Positions 43,176 to 55,549 of a stretch of 64,000 nt of DNA are shown in pieces. Location of the stretch: NCBI RefSeq assembly GCF_030733385.1, contig NZ_JASHJC010000003.1, positions 310,001-374,000 on the forward strand, read 5' to 3'. Below the pieces are notes generated by a model, which was given only the letters and a program-made list of their open reading frames with translations, was not told the origin of the DNA and searched no databases. This DNA comes from Roseovarius sp. MMSF_3359 (lineage in GTDB: Bacteria > Pseudomonadota > Alphaproteobacteria > Rhodobacterales > Rhodobacteraceae). Each line of letters begins with the position of its first letter. The first letter of the stretch is position 1. The position numbers were made by a program, and so were the translations under genes.

Positions 43176-43333
43176 CGTAGATCTTCCGTCGGATCCCGAC
43201 TTTTGGCACGTGGGGCAGACAACAGGCATGCCCTCATCTCTTGCCGTCAATTGTCACGAACCGGGTGGAAGCCCGGCGCGCTTCATGGCACACCTGAAAT
43301 CAGGAAAACCGCAAGACCCGGGGGCGCGTGCGC

Positions 43334-46138
43334 ATGACCACTCAATTCGGCAAGGGATGCCATCTGCATCTGATCGACGGCTCGGCCTTCATCTTCCGCG
43401 CCTATCACGCGCTGCCGCCGCTCACCCGCAAATCCGACGGGTTGCCCATCGGCGCAGTTTCCGGCTTTTGCAACATGTTGCAGAAATACGTGGCCGATAA
43501 CGCCGGGCCGGACGCGCCGACCCATGTGGCTGTGATCTTCGACAAGGGCAGCCACACGTTCCGCAACGACCTCTACCCCGAGTACAAAGCCAATCGCGAG
43601 GCGATGCCCGAAGACCTGCGCCCGCAGATCCCGCTGACCCGCACCGCAACGGAAGCCTTCAATATCGCCTGCAAGGAGATCGAAGGGTTCGAGGCCGATG
43701 ACATCATCGCCACACTGGCGGTGCAGGCGCGTGATGCAGGCGGGCGCGTGACGATCATCAGCAGCGACAAGGACCTGATGCAGCTTGTGGGCGGCGGTGT
43801 CGAAATGCTCGATGCGATGAAGAACAAACGCATCGACGTGGAAGGTGTCGAAGAGAAATTCGGCGTTGGGCCCGACCGCGTGGTCGATGTACAGGCGCTC
43901 GCCGGTGACAGCGTTGACAACGTCCCCGGTGCGCCCGGGATCGGGATCAAGACGGCCGCACTTCTCATCAATGAATATGGCGATCTGGAAACCCTTCTGG
44001 ACCGCGCCGGGGAGATCAAGCAACCCAAGCGCCGCGAGACGCTGATTGAAAAGCGCGAACAGATCGAACTAAGCAAGAAACTGGTTCAGCTTGACGAAAA
44101 CACGCCGCTCGATTTCACGCTGGACGACCTTGAGGTCCGCGACCCAGAATCCGATAAACTTCTGGAATTCCTTGCAGAAATGGAATTTCGCACGCTTTCG
44201 AAACGTGTGGCGGACGCGCTTGGAGCGGAACCGCCGGTGATCGCGGATGCGCCCGCCCCCGAGGCCGAAGAAAGCGCCCCGGAATGGCCCGCCATCGACC
44301 CCAAGGCCTATGAACGGGTGGCGGACATGGCGGCGCTGCAAGTCTGGATCGACCGTATCGAGGCACGCGGCTACGTGGCCGTGGACACCGAGACCACGTC
44401 GCTCAACGAGATGCAGGCGGAACTGGTCGGGATTTGCCTGTCGGTCGAACCCGGCGAGGCCTGTTACATCCCGCTCATCCACAAGGAGGGCAAGGGCGGC
44501 GATGACCTGTTTGCCGATGATAAGCTGGCCGACGGACAATTGAACACCGAAGAGGTGCTGACCGCCCTCAAACCGGTTTTCGAGGATGAGGCGATCCTCA
44601 AGATCGGGCAGAACATGAAGTATGACGCCAAGATATTCGCCCGCTACGGCGTGGATATTGCGCCCATCGACGACACGATGCTCATGTCTTACGCGCTCAA
44701 CGCCGGCACCCATAATCACGGCATGGACACCCTGGCCGAACGTTACCTGTCGCACACGCCGATCCCGATCAAATCGCTTCTGGGTACCGGCAAATCCGCC
44801 ATCACCTTCGATCGGGTGCCGATTGACGAGGCGGTGAAATACGCCGCCGAAGACGCGGACATCACCCTGCGGCTTTGGCACATCTTCAAGCCGCAACTGC
44901 ACCGCACACAGGTCACCACGGTCTATGAAACCCTCGAACGCCCGCTGGTGCCGGTCCTGTCGCAGATGGAGATGAACGGCATCAAAGTCGACCGCGAGGT
45001 GCTGAGCCGCATGTCCAACGCCTTCGCCCAGAAGATGGCCGGGCTGGAGGCGGAGATCCACGAACTGGCGGGACGCGAATTCAACGTGGGCTCACCCAAG
45101 CAACTGGGTGAGATCCTGTTCGACGAAATGGGGATCGAAGGCGGCAAGAAGGGCAAGACCGGCGCCTATGCCACCGGCGCTGACGTGCTCGAAGATCTGG
45201 CGACGGAACATGACCTGCCCGCCCGCGTGCTCGACTGGCGGCAGCTTTCCAAGCTCAAATCCACCTACACCGATGCGTTGCAGGACCATATCGACCGCGA
45301 CACCGGCCGCGTGCACACCTCTTATGTGCAAACCGGCGCCTCGACGGGGCGGCTTGCCTCGACCGATCCGAACCTGCAAAACATCCCCGTACGCACCGAA
45401 GAGGGCCGACGCATCCGCGAGGCGTTTATTGCGACCCCTGGTAACACCTTGCTCTCACTTGATTATTCCCAGATTGAATTACGTATCCTCGCGCATATTG
45501 CCGACATTCCGGCGCTGAAACAGGCCTTTGCCGACGGGCTCGACATTCACGCCATGACCGCCAGCGAGATGTTCGATGTGCCGCTCGACGAGATGACGCC
45601 GGAGGTGCGCCGCCGCGCCAAGGCGATCAATTTCGGCGTGATCTACGGCATCTCGGGCTTTGGCCTTGCGCGCAACCTGCGCATCCCCCGCTCCGAGGCG
45701 CAAGGGTTCATCGACCGCTATTTCGAACGCTTCCCTGGCATCCGGGCCTATATGGACGACACGGTGAAGTTCGCCAAGGAACACGGGTTCGTACAGACGC
45801 TCTTTGGTCGCAAGATCCACACGCCCGAGATTAACGCCAAGGGCCCCCATGCGGGGTTCGCTCGCCGCGCCGCGATCAATGCGCCGATCCAGGGAACCGC
45901 CGCCGATATCATCCGCCGCGCCATGATCCGCATGCCCGCGGCCATCGACGGGCTGCCCTGCAGGATGCTGTTGCAAGTCCATGACGAATTGCTCTTCGAG
46001 GTCGAAGAGAGCGCCGCCGAGGACGTGATCAAAACCGCCCGTGACGTGATGGAAAACGCGGCCAATCCGGCGGTGCACCTGGACGTGCCGCTAACCGTGG
46101 ATGCGGGCAAGGGCATGAACTGGGCCGAAGCGCATTAA
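43334..46138 (+). CDS. polA: DNA polymerase I
   Basis: 934 residues from ATG 43334 (a GTG two codons upstream is possible). Full-length PolA. The 5'-3' exonuclease domain ([58 protein letters not shown]) comes first. The 3'-5' proofreading domain keeps its acidic residues ([40 protein letters not shown]). The polymerase domain carries [34 protein letters not shown] and [13 protein letters not shown]. Proofreading therefore looks intact, unlike some bacterial PolA enzymes. It fills gaps and removes RNA primers. Confidence 0.97.
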   Translation: MTTQFGKGCHLHLIDGSAFIFRAYHALPPLTRKSDGLPIGAVSGFCNMLQKYVADNAGPDAPTHVAVIFDKGSHTFRNDLYPEYKANREAMPEDLRPQIPLTRTATEAFNIACKEIEGFEADDIIATLAVQARDAGGRVTIISSDKDLMQLVGGGVEMLDAMKNKRIDVEGVEEKFGVGPDRVVDVQALAGDSVDNVPGAPGIGIKTAALLINEYGDLETLLDRAGEIKQPKRRETLIEKREQIELSKKLVQLDENTPLDFTLDDLEVRDPESDKLLEFLAEMEFRTLSKRVADALGAEPPVIADAPAPEAEESAPEWPAIDPKAYERVADMAALQVWIDRIEARGYVAVDTETTSLNEMQAELVGICLSVEPGEACYIPLIHKEGKGGDDLFADDKLADGQLNTEEVLTALKPVFEDEAILKIGQNMKYDAKIFARYGVDIAPIDDTMLMSYALNAGTHNHGMDTLAERYLSHTPIPIKSLLGTGKSAITFDRVPIDEAVKYAAEDADITLRLWHIFKPQLHRTQVTTVYETLERPLVPVLSQMEMNGIKVDREVLSRMSNAFAQKMAGLEAEIHELAGREFNVGSPKQLGEILFDEMGIEGGKKGKTGAYATGADVLEDLATEHDLPARVLDWRQLSKLKSTYTDALQDHIDRDTGRVHTSYVQTGASTGRLASTDPNLQNIPVRTEEGRRIREAFIATPGNTLLSLDYSQIELRILAHIADIPALKQAFADGLDIHAMTASEMFDVPLDEMTPEVRRRAKAINFGVIYGISGFGLARNLRIPRSEAQGFIDRYFERFPGIRAYMDDTVKFAKEHGFVQTLFGRKIHTPEINAKGPHAGFARRAAINAPIQGTAADIIRRAMIRMPAAIDGLPCRMLLQVHDELLFEVEESAAEDVIKTARDVMENAANPAVHLDVPLTVDAGKGMNWAEAH

Positions 46139-46266
46139 GGCGCCCCGACGGCCTGATCCCGAAGCCAACCGCCAGACTTGGTCCGGCTCAGGCCGACCCG
46201 CTCTGGCACTGTCCGGAAACCTGCGTTAAACGGGTCGCCAACGCGACACGCAAACATGGGCAAGAC

Positions 46267-47979
46267 ATGGCACGGCATCTCATCACCTCGGCCATTCCCT
46301 ATATCAACGGGATCAAACATCTGGGCAATCTGGTGGGCTCGCAGCTCCCGGCGGATCTCTATGCGCGGTACTTGCGCGGACGGGGGCACGAGGTGCTGTT
46401 TCTCTGCGCCACCGATGAACATGGCACCCCCGCCGAGCTGGCCGCCGCCAAGGCCGACAAACCGGTTGCCGACTACTGCGCCGAGATGTGGGAGGTTCAG
46501 GACCGCCTTGGCAAGGGCTTCCGGCTCAGTTTTGATCATTTCGGCCGCTCGTCCAGCGCGCAGAACCGGGCGTTGACGCAGCATTTTGCCGGGCGACTGC
46601 ATGATGCGGGCCTCATTCGTGAGGTCAGCGAGAAGCAAGTTTATTCAAACGCCGATGGCCGGTTCCTGCCGGACCGCTATATCGAGGGCACCTGCCCCAA
46701 CTGCGGCTATGACAAGGCGCGGGGCGACCAATGCGAAAACTGCACCAAGCAGCTTGATCCCACTGACCTGATCGAGCCGCGCAGCGCCGTTTCAGGGTCG
46801 ACCGATTTGGAAGTGCGCGAAACCAAGCATCTTTACCTTTGTCAAAGCCAGATGCGCGACGATCTGAACGCCTGGATCGACAGCAAGGCCGACTGGCCGA
46901 TCCTGACCACGTCGATTGCCAAGAAATGGCTGAATGACGGTGACGGGTTGCAGGATCGCGGCATCACCCGCGATCTCGATTGGGGTGTGCCCGTCAAGCG
47001 CGGCACAAAGGATTGGCCGGGCATGGAGGACAAGGTGTTCTATGTCTGGTTCGATGCGCCCATCGAATACATCGCCTGCGCGCAGGAATGGCAGGATGCG
47101 GGCAAGGGCGTGGATTGGGAACGCTGGTGGCGTACCGACAAGGGGGCCGATGACGTGACCTATACCCAGTTCATGGGCAAGGATAACGTCCCCTTTCACA
47201 CGCTGAGCTTTCCGTCGACCATTCTCGGATCGGGTGAGCCGTGGAAGCTCGTGGATTACATCAAGAGTTTCAATTACCTGAACTATGATGGCGGGCAGTT
47301 CTCGACCTCGCAGGGCCGCGGCATCTTCATGGATCACGCGCTTGAGATCCTGCCTGCCGACTACTGGCGCTGGTGGCTGCTGAGCCACGCGCCGGAGAGC
47401 AGTGACAGCGAATTCACGTGGGAAAACTTCCAGACCAGCGTGAACAAGGATCTGGCCGACGTGCTGGGGAATTTCGTCAGCCGCGTGACCAAGTTCTGCC
47501 GGTCGAAATTTGGCGAGGAAATCCCTGAGGGCGGCAGCCATGGCCCGCAGGAAGAGGCATTGATCGCGGAACTGACCACCCGCATCCGCGCCTATGAAGG
47601 CCATATGGAAGCCATCGAAGTCCGCAAATCCGCCACCGAATTGCGCGCAATCTGGGTCGCCGGGAACGAGTACCTGCAATCCGCCGCGCCCTGGGCCACC
47701 TTCAAGGAAGATCCGGAAAAAGCCGCGATGCAGATCCGCCTGGCGCTCAATCTCATCCGGCTTTACGCGGTGCTCAGCGCCCCCTTCATTCCGGATGCCT
47801 CCGCCGCGATGCTGAGCGCGATGCAAACCGATGATGATCGCTGGCCGGAGGATGTGACAGAGGCGCTCGACACTTTGTCGCCTGGTCACGCGTTCACAGT
47901 ACCCGAGGTTCTTTTCGCCAAGATCACGGACGAGCAACGCGAAGAGTGGCAGGCAAAGTTCTCGGGCACCCGGACCTAA
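46267..47979 (+). CDS. metG: Methionyl-tRNA synthetase
   Basis: 570-residue class I synthetase. The first nucleotide motif (HIGH class) is [29 protein letters not shown], the zinc knuckle is [17 protein letters not shown], and the catalytic KMSKS loop is replaced by [18 protein letters not shown]. The anticodon-binding domain follows; there is no C-terminal tRNA-binding extension. Loss of the KMSKS lysines is, as far as I know, shared by related alphaproteobacterial enzymes, so it is not a broken gene. Charges tRNA-Met, including the initiator. Confidence 0.96.
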   Translation: MARHLITSAIPYINGIKHLGNLVGSQLPADLYARYLRGRGHEVLFLCATDEHGTPAELAAAKADKPVADYCAEMWEVQDRLGKGFRLSFDHFGRSSSAQNRALTQHFAGRLHDAGLIREVSEKQVYSNADGRFLPDRYIEGTCPNCGYDKARGDQCENCTKQLDPTDLIEPRSAVSGSTDLEVRETKHLYLCQSQMRDDLNAWIDSKADWPILTTSIAKKWLNDGDGLQDRGITRDLDWGVPVKRGTKDWPGMEDKVFYVWFDAPIEYIACAQEWQDAGKGVDWERWWRTDKGADDVTYTQFMGKDNVPFHTLSFPSTILGSGEPWKLVDYIKSFNYLNYDGGQFSTSQGRGIFMDHALEILPADYWRWWLLSHAPESSDSEFTWENFQTSVNKDLADVLGNFVSRVTKFCRSKFGEEIPEGGSHGPQEEALIAELTTRIRAYEGHMEAIEVRKSATELRAIWVAGNEYLQSAAPWATFKEDPEKAAMQIRLALNLIRLYAVLSAPFIPDASAAMLSAMQTDDDRWPEDVTEALDTLSPGHAFTVPEVLFAKITDEQREEWQAKFSGTRT

Positions 47980-48060
47980 AGGGGATCGCCAAAGTTATTT
48001 GGAAGGGTGGCGTCTGAGGCGCATTCACCCAGTGCGCCATCAAGCATGCAGGGCGCGGCC

Positions 48061-49206
48061 TTACAGCACGAGATCCTCAATTGTTTTCGGATGGTCGGTC
48101 ACGGCCTCATAACCATCTTCGGTGATGATGAAACTGTCGCCCACCTGCGCGCGGAAGGTCTCGGTCGAGACTGAACCATCGACCGCAAGAACCATGCCCG
48201 GTTGCAGGATCGTCTTGTCGCCGGTCACCAGTTGCGGATGTTCGAGGAAACTGAACCCCGTCGCCCGCCCGCAACGGAAGGGATAGTCATACCCCGCCCC
48301 CTGGATGACCTCGGCATAGGCCGCATGCACAGACTCCGCCGTCACTCCGGGACGAAGCGCGTTGAGCGCAGCCGCCTGACTGGCCAGTGCCACTTCGTAG
48401 ACCGCGGCCTGGCTTTCATCGGCAATCTCACCGATCCAGAACGTGCGGTCGAACCCGAGCTTGAACCGGTGAAAATTGGTCATGCCGCAGAAACAGAGGA
48501 ACACCGGCTCGCCTCGGCGCATGATCCGGGTCGTGGCGCGGTGATGGGTCTTGGTGATCTCGGGGCCGGAGGCCATGATCTGCAGGAAATGCGTGTTGGG
48601 GGACATGTCTGCATCGTCGTAATGGGCCGACAAAAGCGCCGCCGCCTTGCGCGTGCCCGCCTGCGACGTGGCAATCGCCACCTCGAATTCCGGCACACCG
48701 TCGGCAATGGCCTCGCGCCCGGCCTGCATCATGGCCCCAGCGACCTGCCCCGCATGACGGGCCAATTGCAACTCTTCCGCGGTCTTGATCATCCGCATCT
48801 GGGCCAGGTGCGGCGTGACGCTGGCAATCGAAGCGGCATCGACGGATCGATCGACGAAGGCCCGCACCAGCGGGGGCATGTGATCGGGCTCGATCCCGAT
48901 CCGGTTCGCACGCTCCAGGACCGCAGGAAGCTCAGTGCGCCATTCATCGCCCGCCCCGTCATTCCAGGGCGCAATCCGGCCCACCCGCGCCGATGCCTCG
49001 GCCATCGTGAGGTCAATCGTCGGCGTGATCAGGAGCGTCTCGCCCTCTCTCGGGACCACGAGGATCGTCGGGCGGCCAAACTCCATATGCAGGTAGTTGT
49101 AATAGCCCGTCAGGTAATAGACGTTGTCATCATCGGTGATCAGCGCCACGTCCAGGCCCGCCTCGGCCAAACGCTGCTGCAACCGTCTTACCCTGTCTGC
49201 AAACAT
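48061..49206 (-). CDS. M24-family (creatinase/ectoine-hydrolase-like) protein lacking the metal site
   Basis: 381 residues with an N-terminal creatinase domain (about 1-140) and a C-terminal pita-bread fold. The five metal ligands of M24 peptidases are not kept: the first Asp region reads FLCFCG, GHG is GRATG (Arg314), the first Glu is Asp343 and the second is Gly356. Creatinase-type residues can be placed instead: His222 in KTHHRATTR, Asp253 in GFDRT, Arg311 and Asp343. A metal-independent amidinohydrolase or ectoine-hydrolase-like reaction is more likely than Xaa-Pro cleavage. Neighbours do not name a substrate. Confidence 0.85.
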   Translation of the reverse strand: MFADRVRRLQQRLAEAGLDVALITDDDNVYYLTGYYNYLHMEFGRPTILVVPREGETLLITPTIDLTMAEASARVGRIAPWNDGAGDEWRTELPAVLERANRIGIEPDHMPPLVRAFVDRSVDAASIASVTPHLAQMRMIKTAEELQLARHAGQVAGAMMQAGREAIADGVPEFEVAIATSQAGTRKAAALLSAHYDDADMSPNTHFLQIMASGPEITKTHHRATTRIMRRGEPVFLCFCGMTNFHRFKLGFDRTFWIGEIADESQAAVYEVALASQAAALNALRPGVTAESVHAAYAEVIQGAGYDYPFRCGRATGFSFLEHPQLVTGDKTILQPGMVLAVDGSVSTETFRAQVGDSFIITEDGYEAVTDHPKTIEDLVL

Positions 49207-49258
49207 CGCATACCCCCCTCTTTTTCAGGGCGGACGTTGGCACCGGTTGTGGGTTAAT

Positions 49259-50170
49259 TCAAATGTTTTCCTCGGCCCGGAGATCATTTGCGGATTGTTG
49301 AACGATATCCGCCACCTGTTGCAGATGATCGGCGAGCGGGCTGGTCCGGCGCCAGATCATGCCGACGGTGCGCGTCGGTTGCGGGTTGCGGAAATGCCCG
49401 ACACAGACGGATGCCGACCGGGTTTCGACCGGCACGGCCATTTCAGGGATCAGGGTCACACCGATACCGGCGCCGACCATTTGCACCAGGGTCGAGAGCG
49501 AGCTGCCATCCAACCCCTCCTGCGGCAGCGACGAAGGGATGTTGCAGAAGGACAGCGCCTGATCGCGAAAGCAATGCCCCTCCTCCAGCAACAAAAGCCG
49601 CATTTCGCGTAAGGCCTCCTTGTCAGGCACCGGCGTCCCGGCATCCGCATCCGAGCGGACCAGCACCATGTTCTCGGTAAAAAGAGCCACTTCAGTGAAG
49701 GCCGGATCCGAAATCGGCAAGGCCACAATCGCCGCGTCAAGCCGCCCCTCGGTCAGTTCCTGCACCAGCCTCGGTGTCAGGGTCTCGCGCACATGCACAT
49801 CAAGTTCTTGATGGCTCTGCGAAAGGTTGGCGATGATCCGGGGCAGAAGGTAGGGCGCGATGGTGGGAATGACACCCAGGCGCAACCGCCCGACCATCTT
49901 GTCATGGGAAGCACGCGCCATATCGCCCAATTCATCGACGCGGTGCAGAATGTCCCGCACCCGTAGGGAGAACTCCTCACCAAAGCCGGTCAGGCGCACC
50001 TGCCGCGCGCCGCGTTCAAAGAGTTTCGTGCCGAGGTCCTGCTCCAACTCCTTGATCTGTACCGAGAGCGCCGGTTGCGTCACGGCGCAGGCCTCAGCAG
50101 CCCGCCCGAAATGGCCATGGGTGGCAAGCGCCTCGAAATATCTGAGCTGTCGGATCGTGAGATTTGCCAT
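49259..50170 (-). CDS. oxyR: OxyR hydrogen-peroxide-sensing LysR regulator
   Basis: 303-residue LysR regulator with a canonical N-terminal helix-turn-helix (TIRQLRYFEALATHGHFGRAAEACAVTQPALSVQIKELE). The peroxide-sensing pair is present: Cys200 and Cys209 in EEGHCFRDQALSFCN, matching C199-C208 of the E. coli protein in spacing and flanking sequence. Oxidation to a disulfide switches it to an activator. It is divergent from katG across a 209-bp gap, so KatG is the obvious target. Confidence 0.94.
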   Translation of the reverse strand: MANLTIRQLRYFEALATHGHFGRAAEACAVTQPALSVQIKELEQDLGTKLFERGARQVRLTGFGEEFSLRVRDILHRVDELGDMARASHDKMVGRLRLGVIPTIAPYLLPRIIANLSQSHQELDVHVRETLTPRLVQELTEGRLDAAIVALPISDPAFTEVALFTENMVLVRSDADAGTPVPDKEALREMRLLLLEEGHCFRDQALSFCNIPSSLPQEGLDGSSLSTLVQMVGAGIGVTLIPEMAVPVETRSASVCVGHFRNPQPTRTVGMIWRRTSPLADHLQQVADIVQQSANDLRAEENI

Positions 50171-52566
<2,396 letters not shown>

Positions 52567-52590
52567 TCGACCCGGCAGAAACACCAAGGA

Positions 52591-52620
52591 GCGCGGCTGG
52601 AAACGGCCGCGCCTTTTTGT
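52591..52620 (+). terminator. Rho-independent terminator of katG
   Basis: GCGCGGC (52591-52597) pairs with GCCGCGC (52606-52612) around an 8-nt loop, followed by CTTTTTG. The hairpin lies 25 bp after the katG stop and before the convergent cytidine deaminase gene. Confidence 0.85.
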
Positions 52621-52631
52621 TTTGAAACAGA

Positions 52632-53033
52632 TTATTGATCGAGGGTGAAAGCGTGCGGCAACAGCTCTGATATGCTCAGGATCATGTGCTCACCGCTTTG
52701 ATTGGTGCAGATCACGGGCACATCGCGGCTAAACTCATAAATCACCTGGCGGCAGATCCCGCAGGGGGTGATCTTGGTATCTGTCGCATTGGTCACGCAG
52801 ACCGCCCTGAGCCCGCGGTGGCCCTGGCTCATCGCACTGCTGATCGCGGAGCGTTCTGCACAAATGGCCGCGCCATAGCTCGCGTTTTCGACGTTGGCAC
52901 CGCGATGGATGCTGCCATCTTCCATCAGCACCGCACAGCCAACGGTAAAGTTCGAATAGGGCGCGTGGGCCTCTGCCATGGCCTTTTGCGCCTCGGCGAT
53001 CAGGGTTGCGATTTCGGTATCGGTAAGCTGCAT
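52632..53033 (-). CDS. cdd: Cytidine deaminase
   Basis: 133-residue cytidine deaminase, start ATG 53033. The zinc and catalytic motifs are NVENASYGAAICAERSAISSAMSQG (Cys-Ala-Glu) and TPCGICRQVIYEFS (Pro-Cys-x-x-Cys). Homotetrameric short form. It hydrolyses cytidine and deoxycytidine to uridine and deoxyuridine. Together with the nearby ribokinase, nucleoside hydrolase and BMP transporter it indicates pyrimidine nucleoside salvage. It is divergent from the HD-domain gene by 65 bp, so the two promoters are adjacent. Confidence 0.95.
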   Translation of the reverse strand: MQLTDTEIATLIAEAQKAMAEAHAPYSNFTVGCAVLMEDGSIHRGANVENASYGAAICAERSAISSAMSQGHRGLRAVCVTNATDTKITPCGICRQVIYEFSRDVPVICTNQSGEHMILSISELLPHAFTLDQ

Positions 53034-53098
53034 CTTTGACCTTTGCGTTTTCCGCTCCTTAGAGTGTAGCGGATTTTCATGCAACGGCGAGGCGGGCG

Positions 53099-53680
53099 AT
53101 GAAACGGGACGAGGCGGCGGCAAGGCTTGAGTTTCTGGAGGCGGCAGGCGCGCTAAAAGATGTCATGCGATCGGGTTTCACCATTGCGGGCCGGCCCGAG
53201 GATACTGCCGCGCATACCTGGCGGCTCTGCCTCTGGGTCCTGGTTTTCGAAGACCAGCTTGCGGGCGTCGACATTCTGCGGCTCTTGAAAATCTGCCTTC
53301 TCCACGACCTGGGCGAGGCGATCTCGGGGGACATCCCCGCGCCGCTGCAGCACACCGACAAATCGGCGGAGGAGCGCGCCGATCTGATGACCCTGCTCGC
53401 GCCGCTGCCAGCCAATGTCAGAGAGAATCTCGCCGCCCTTTGGGATGACTATGCCAACGCCGGCTCCCCCGAAGCGCGGCTGGCCAAGGGGCTCGACAAG
53501 CTGGAGACCATCCTGCAGCACACACAAGGCAAAAACCCGCCGGGTTTCGATCACGGCTTCAACCTGGATTATGGCCGCGACCGAACCGATGCGCACCCCC
53601 TCCTGCGGACCCTGCGCGACTTCGTGGACGACAAGACCCGGGCCTGTATCGGGACGACCAACCCCGATAGCCAACAATAA
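53099..53680 (+). CDS. HD-domain phosphohydrolase (YfbR-like)
   Basis: 193-residue HD-domain protein. The metal ligands are His in EDTAAHTWRLCL, the His-Asp pair in CLLHDLGEAISGDIPAPL, and a later Asp in KGLDKLETILQH. The pattern is that of the 5'-deoxynucleotidase YfbR group, which dephosphorylates nucleoside monophosphates. It is the first gene of the rightward nucleoside-salvage run and lies 64 bp before the ribokinase gene. Placement beside cytidine deaminase supports a nucleotide substrate, but the activity is not certain. Confidence 0.85.
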   Translation: MKRDEAAARLEFLEAAGALKDVMRSGFTIAGRPEDTAAHTWRLCLWVLVFEDQLAGVDILRLLKICLLHDLGEAISGDIPAPLQHTDKSAEERADLMTLLAPLPANVRENLAALWDDYANAGSPEARLAKGLDKLETILQHTQGKNPPGFDHGFNLDYGRDRTDAHPLLRTLRDFVDDKTRACIGTTNPDSQQ

Positions 53681-53744
53681 TTCCGGGTCGCATAGCTCTG
53701 CGATGCTGGTTAACCTCAGGGCCTGAAACTAGGCGCGCGGTCCC

Positions 53745-54611
53745 ATGATTCTCAATTTCGGCTCAATCAATCTCGATCTGGTCTACCGGGTGCCGCATCT
53801 GCCCGCCCCGGGGGAGACACTGGCGAGCACCTCCTTCGCCAAGTTCCTCGGCGGCAAGGGCGTCAACCAATCCATCGCCGCCGCCCGCGCGGGGGCAACC
53901 GTGCGCCACGTGGGCTGCCTCGGCCCCGACGGCGATTGGCTGCGCGACCAGATCGCGGGTTTTGGCCTCACCCTCGATGATATCGCGACGGTGGATTCCC
54001 CGACGGGCCATGCGGTCATCTATGTCGATGACAATGCCGAGAATCAGATCGTGCTTTTCGGCGGCTCGAACCAGGGTTTTGAGAAGGCCCGAATCGACGC
54101 CGTGTTGAGCAGCGCGGCGGCGGGTGACTGGGTCCTGCTGCAAAATGAGACCAACCTGGTCAGCTACATCGCCGAAACCGCGCACCGCCGCGGCCTGAAC
54201 GTGGCCTATTCCGCCGCCCCGTTCGATGCGGACGCTGTCGAAGAGGTGTTGGGCGCGGTCACGCTGCTTGCCTTGAACGAAGGCGAAGCCGCGGCACTTG
54301 GGGCGAAAACCGGCAAGGCGCCGCCGGATCTGGGCGTGGATCACGTCCTCATCACCAAGGGGGCAGACGGCGCCGAACTGCACTCGAACGGCCAAATGTT
54401 TCATCAGGACAGTTTCCTGGTCGAAGCCATCGACACCACCGGCGCGGGCGATACATTCCTGGGCGCATTCATGGCCCGCTTCCTCGAAGGCGACGCCGCC
54501 GGGGCCCTCAATTTTGCCGCCGCAGCGTCGGCCATCCAGGTAACCCGCGAAGGCGCTGCCGCCGCTATCCCGAGCGCGGATGAAATCGAGGCGTTTCTGC
54601 GCGATGCATAA
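53745..54611 (+). CDS. PfkB-family carbohydrate kinase (ribokinase-like)
   Basis: 288-residue ribokinase-type kinase. The first PfkB signature is FLGGKGVNQSIAAARAGATVRHVG and the second, carrying the catalytic Asp and anion hole, is AIDTTGAGDTFLGAFMARF. It probably phosphorylates ribose released by the nucleoside hydrolase encoded next door; nucleoside kinase activity is possible. Its last 8 bp overlap the start of the nucleoside hydrolase gene, so the two are translationally linked. Confidence 0.9.
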   Translation: MILNFGSINLDLVYRVPHLPAPGETLASTSFAKFLGGKGVNQSIAAARAGATVRHVGCLGPDGDWLRDQIAGFGLTLDDIATVDSPTGHAVIYVDDNAENQIVLFGGSNQGFEKARIDAVLSSAAAGDWVLLQNETNLVSYIAETAHRRGLNVAYSAAPFDADAVEEVLGAVTLLALNEGEAAALGAKTGKAPPDLGVDHVLITKGADGAELHSNGQMFHQDSFLVEAIDTTGAGDTFLGAFMARFLEGDAAGALNFAAAASAIQVTREGAAAAIPSADEIEAFLRDA

Positions 54612-55521
54612 GGTTCTGATCGACACCGATCCAGGCATCGACGACGCGATGGCGATCTTCTATGCCGGGCTGCACCCCGACATTGATCTCATTGGAATGA
54701 CAAGCGTTTTCGGCAATGTGACCGCAGAGATTGCCGCCCGCAATGCCCTCGTCCTGTCGGATATGCTGGGCCAGGACATCCCCGTGGCCCAGGGCGCGGC
54801 AAAGCCGTTGGAGCAGACGCCCAAGCCCGTTTCGGACCATGTGCATGGCGATGAAGGCTTTGGCGATCTGCCCGCGCAGATCCCGTCGTGCGCGCCCCTC
54901 GACATTGACGCGGCCGATTTCATCATCGAGACCGTGCATGCCCATCCCGGGGACGTCATTCTCGCCCCGATCGGCCCCCTGACCAACATCGCCGAGGCGC
55001 TGCGACGGGATCCGGAGATCGCGGGCAAGGTCAAACGGCTGGTCATCATGGGCGGTGGGATCGCCCGCGGCAACGTCACGGATTTTGCCGAGGCCAATAT
55101 CTGGAACGATCCCCATGCAGCTGATGCGGTTTTTGCCGCGGAGTGGCCCGTCACGATGATCGGCCTTGATGTGACGATGCAGGTGCTGGCCGATCCGGCC
55201 GATTTTGACAGATGCGCGAAAGCTGCGCCGCAGTTGGGCGGGTTCCTGCATCGGGCCGCGCAGTTCTACATGCGGTTCTACCACGCGCAATACGGCCTGA
55301 ACGGCGCGCAGATGCATGACCCGACGGCACTCATCGCCGTCACCAACCCGGAGTATTTTGCGCTTGAACCCCTTCGCCTTGAGGTTATCCTGAACGGCAA
55401 TCGCGCGGGACAGACGCGGCGTTCCGACAACCCGGAGCGGCCTTTGATCGACGTCGCATTGGGTGTTGATGCCGAGGCCGTCAAAGCGCGTTTCCTGTCC
55501 GTCATTGGCACCGGACACTGA
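54604..55521 (+). CDS. Inosine/uridine-preferring nucleoside hydrolase
   Basis: 305 residues from ATG 54604, overlapping the ribokinase stop by 8 bp. The calcium-binding motif is KVLIDTDPGIDDAMAIFYAG, followed by LAPIGPLTNIAEALRRDP, KRLVIMGGG and EANIWNDPHAADAVFAA. C-terminal sequence HDPTALIAVTNPEYF carries the catalytic His region. It splits ribonucleosides to base and ribose. The paired kinase would then trap the ribose as its phosphate. Confidence 0.93.
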   Translation: MHKVLIDTDPGIDDAMAIFYAGLHPDIDLIGMTSVFGNVTAEIAARNALVLSDMLGQDIPVAQGAAKPLEQTPKPVSDHVHGDEGFGDLPAQIPSCAPLDIDAADFIIETVHAHPGDVILAPIGPLTNIAEALRRDPEIAGKVKRLVIMGGGIARGNVTDFAEANIWNDPHAADAVFAAEWPVTMIGLDVTMQVLADPADFDRCAKAAPQLGGFLHRAAQFYMRFYHAQYGLNGAQMHDPTALIAVTNPEYFALEPLRLEVILNGNRAGQTRRSDNPERPLIDVALGVDAEAVKARFLSVIGTGH

Positions 55522-55549
55522 ACCGGCACCGGCAAAGAGAGGACCCAGA

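Noticed and set aside
48018..48038. GGCGCA/TGCGCC hairpin between metG and the convergent M24 gene
   Set aside because: Only 6 bp with a 9-nt loop and no T run; too weak to call a terminator.
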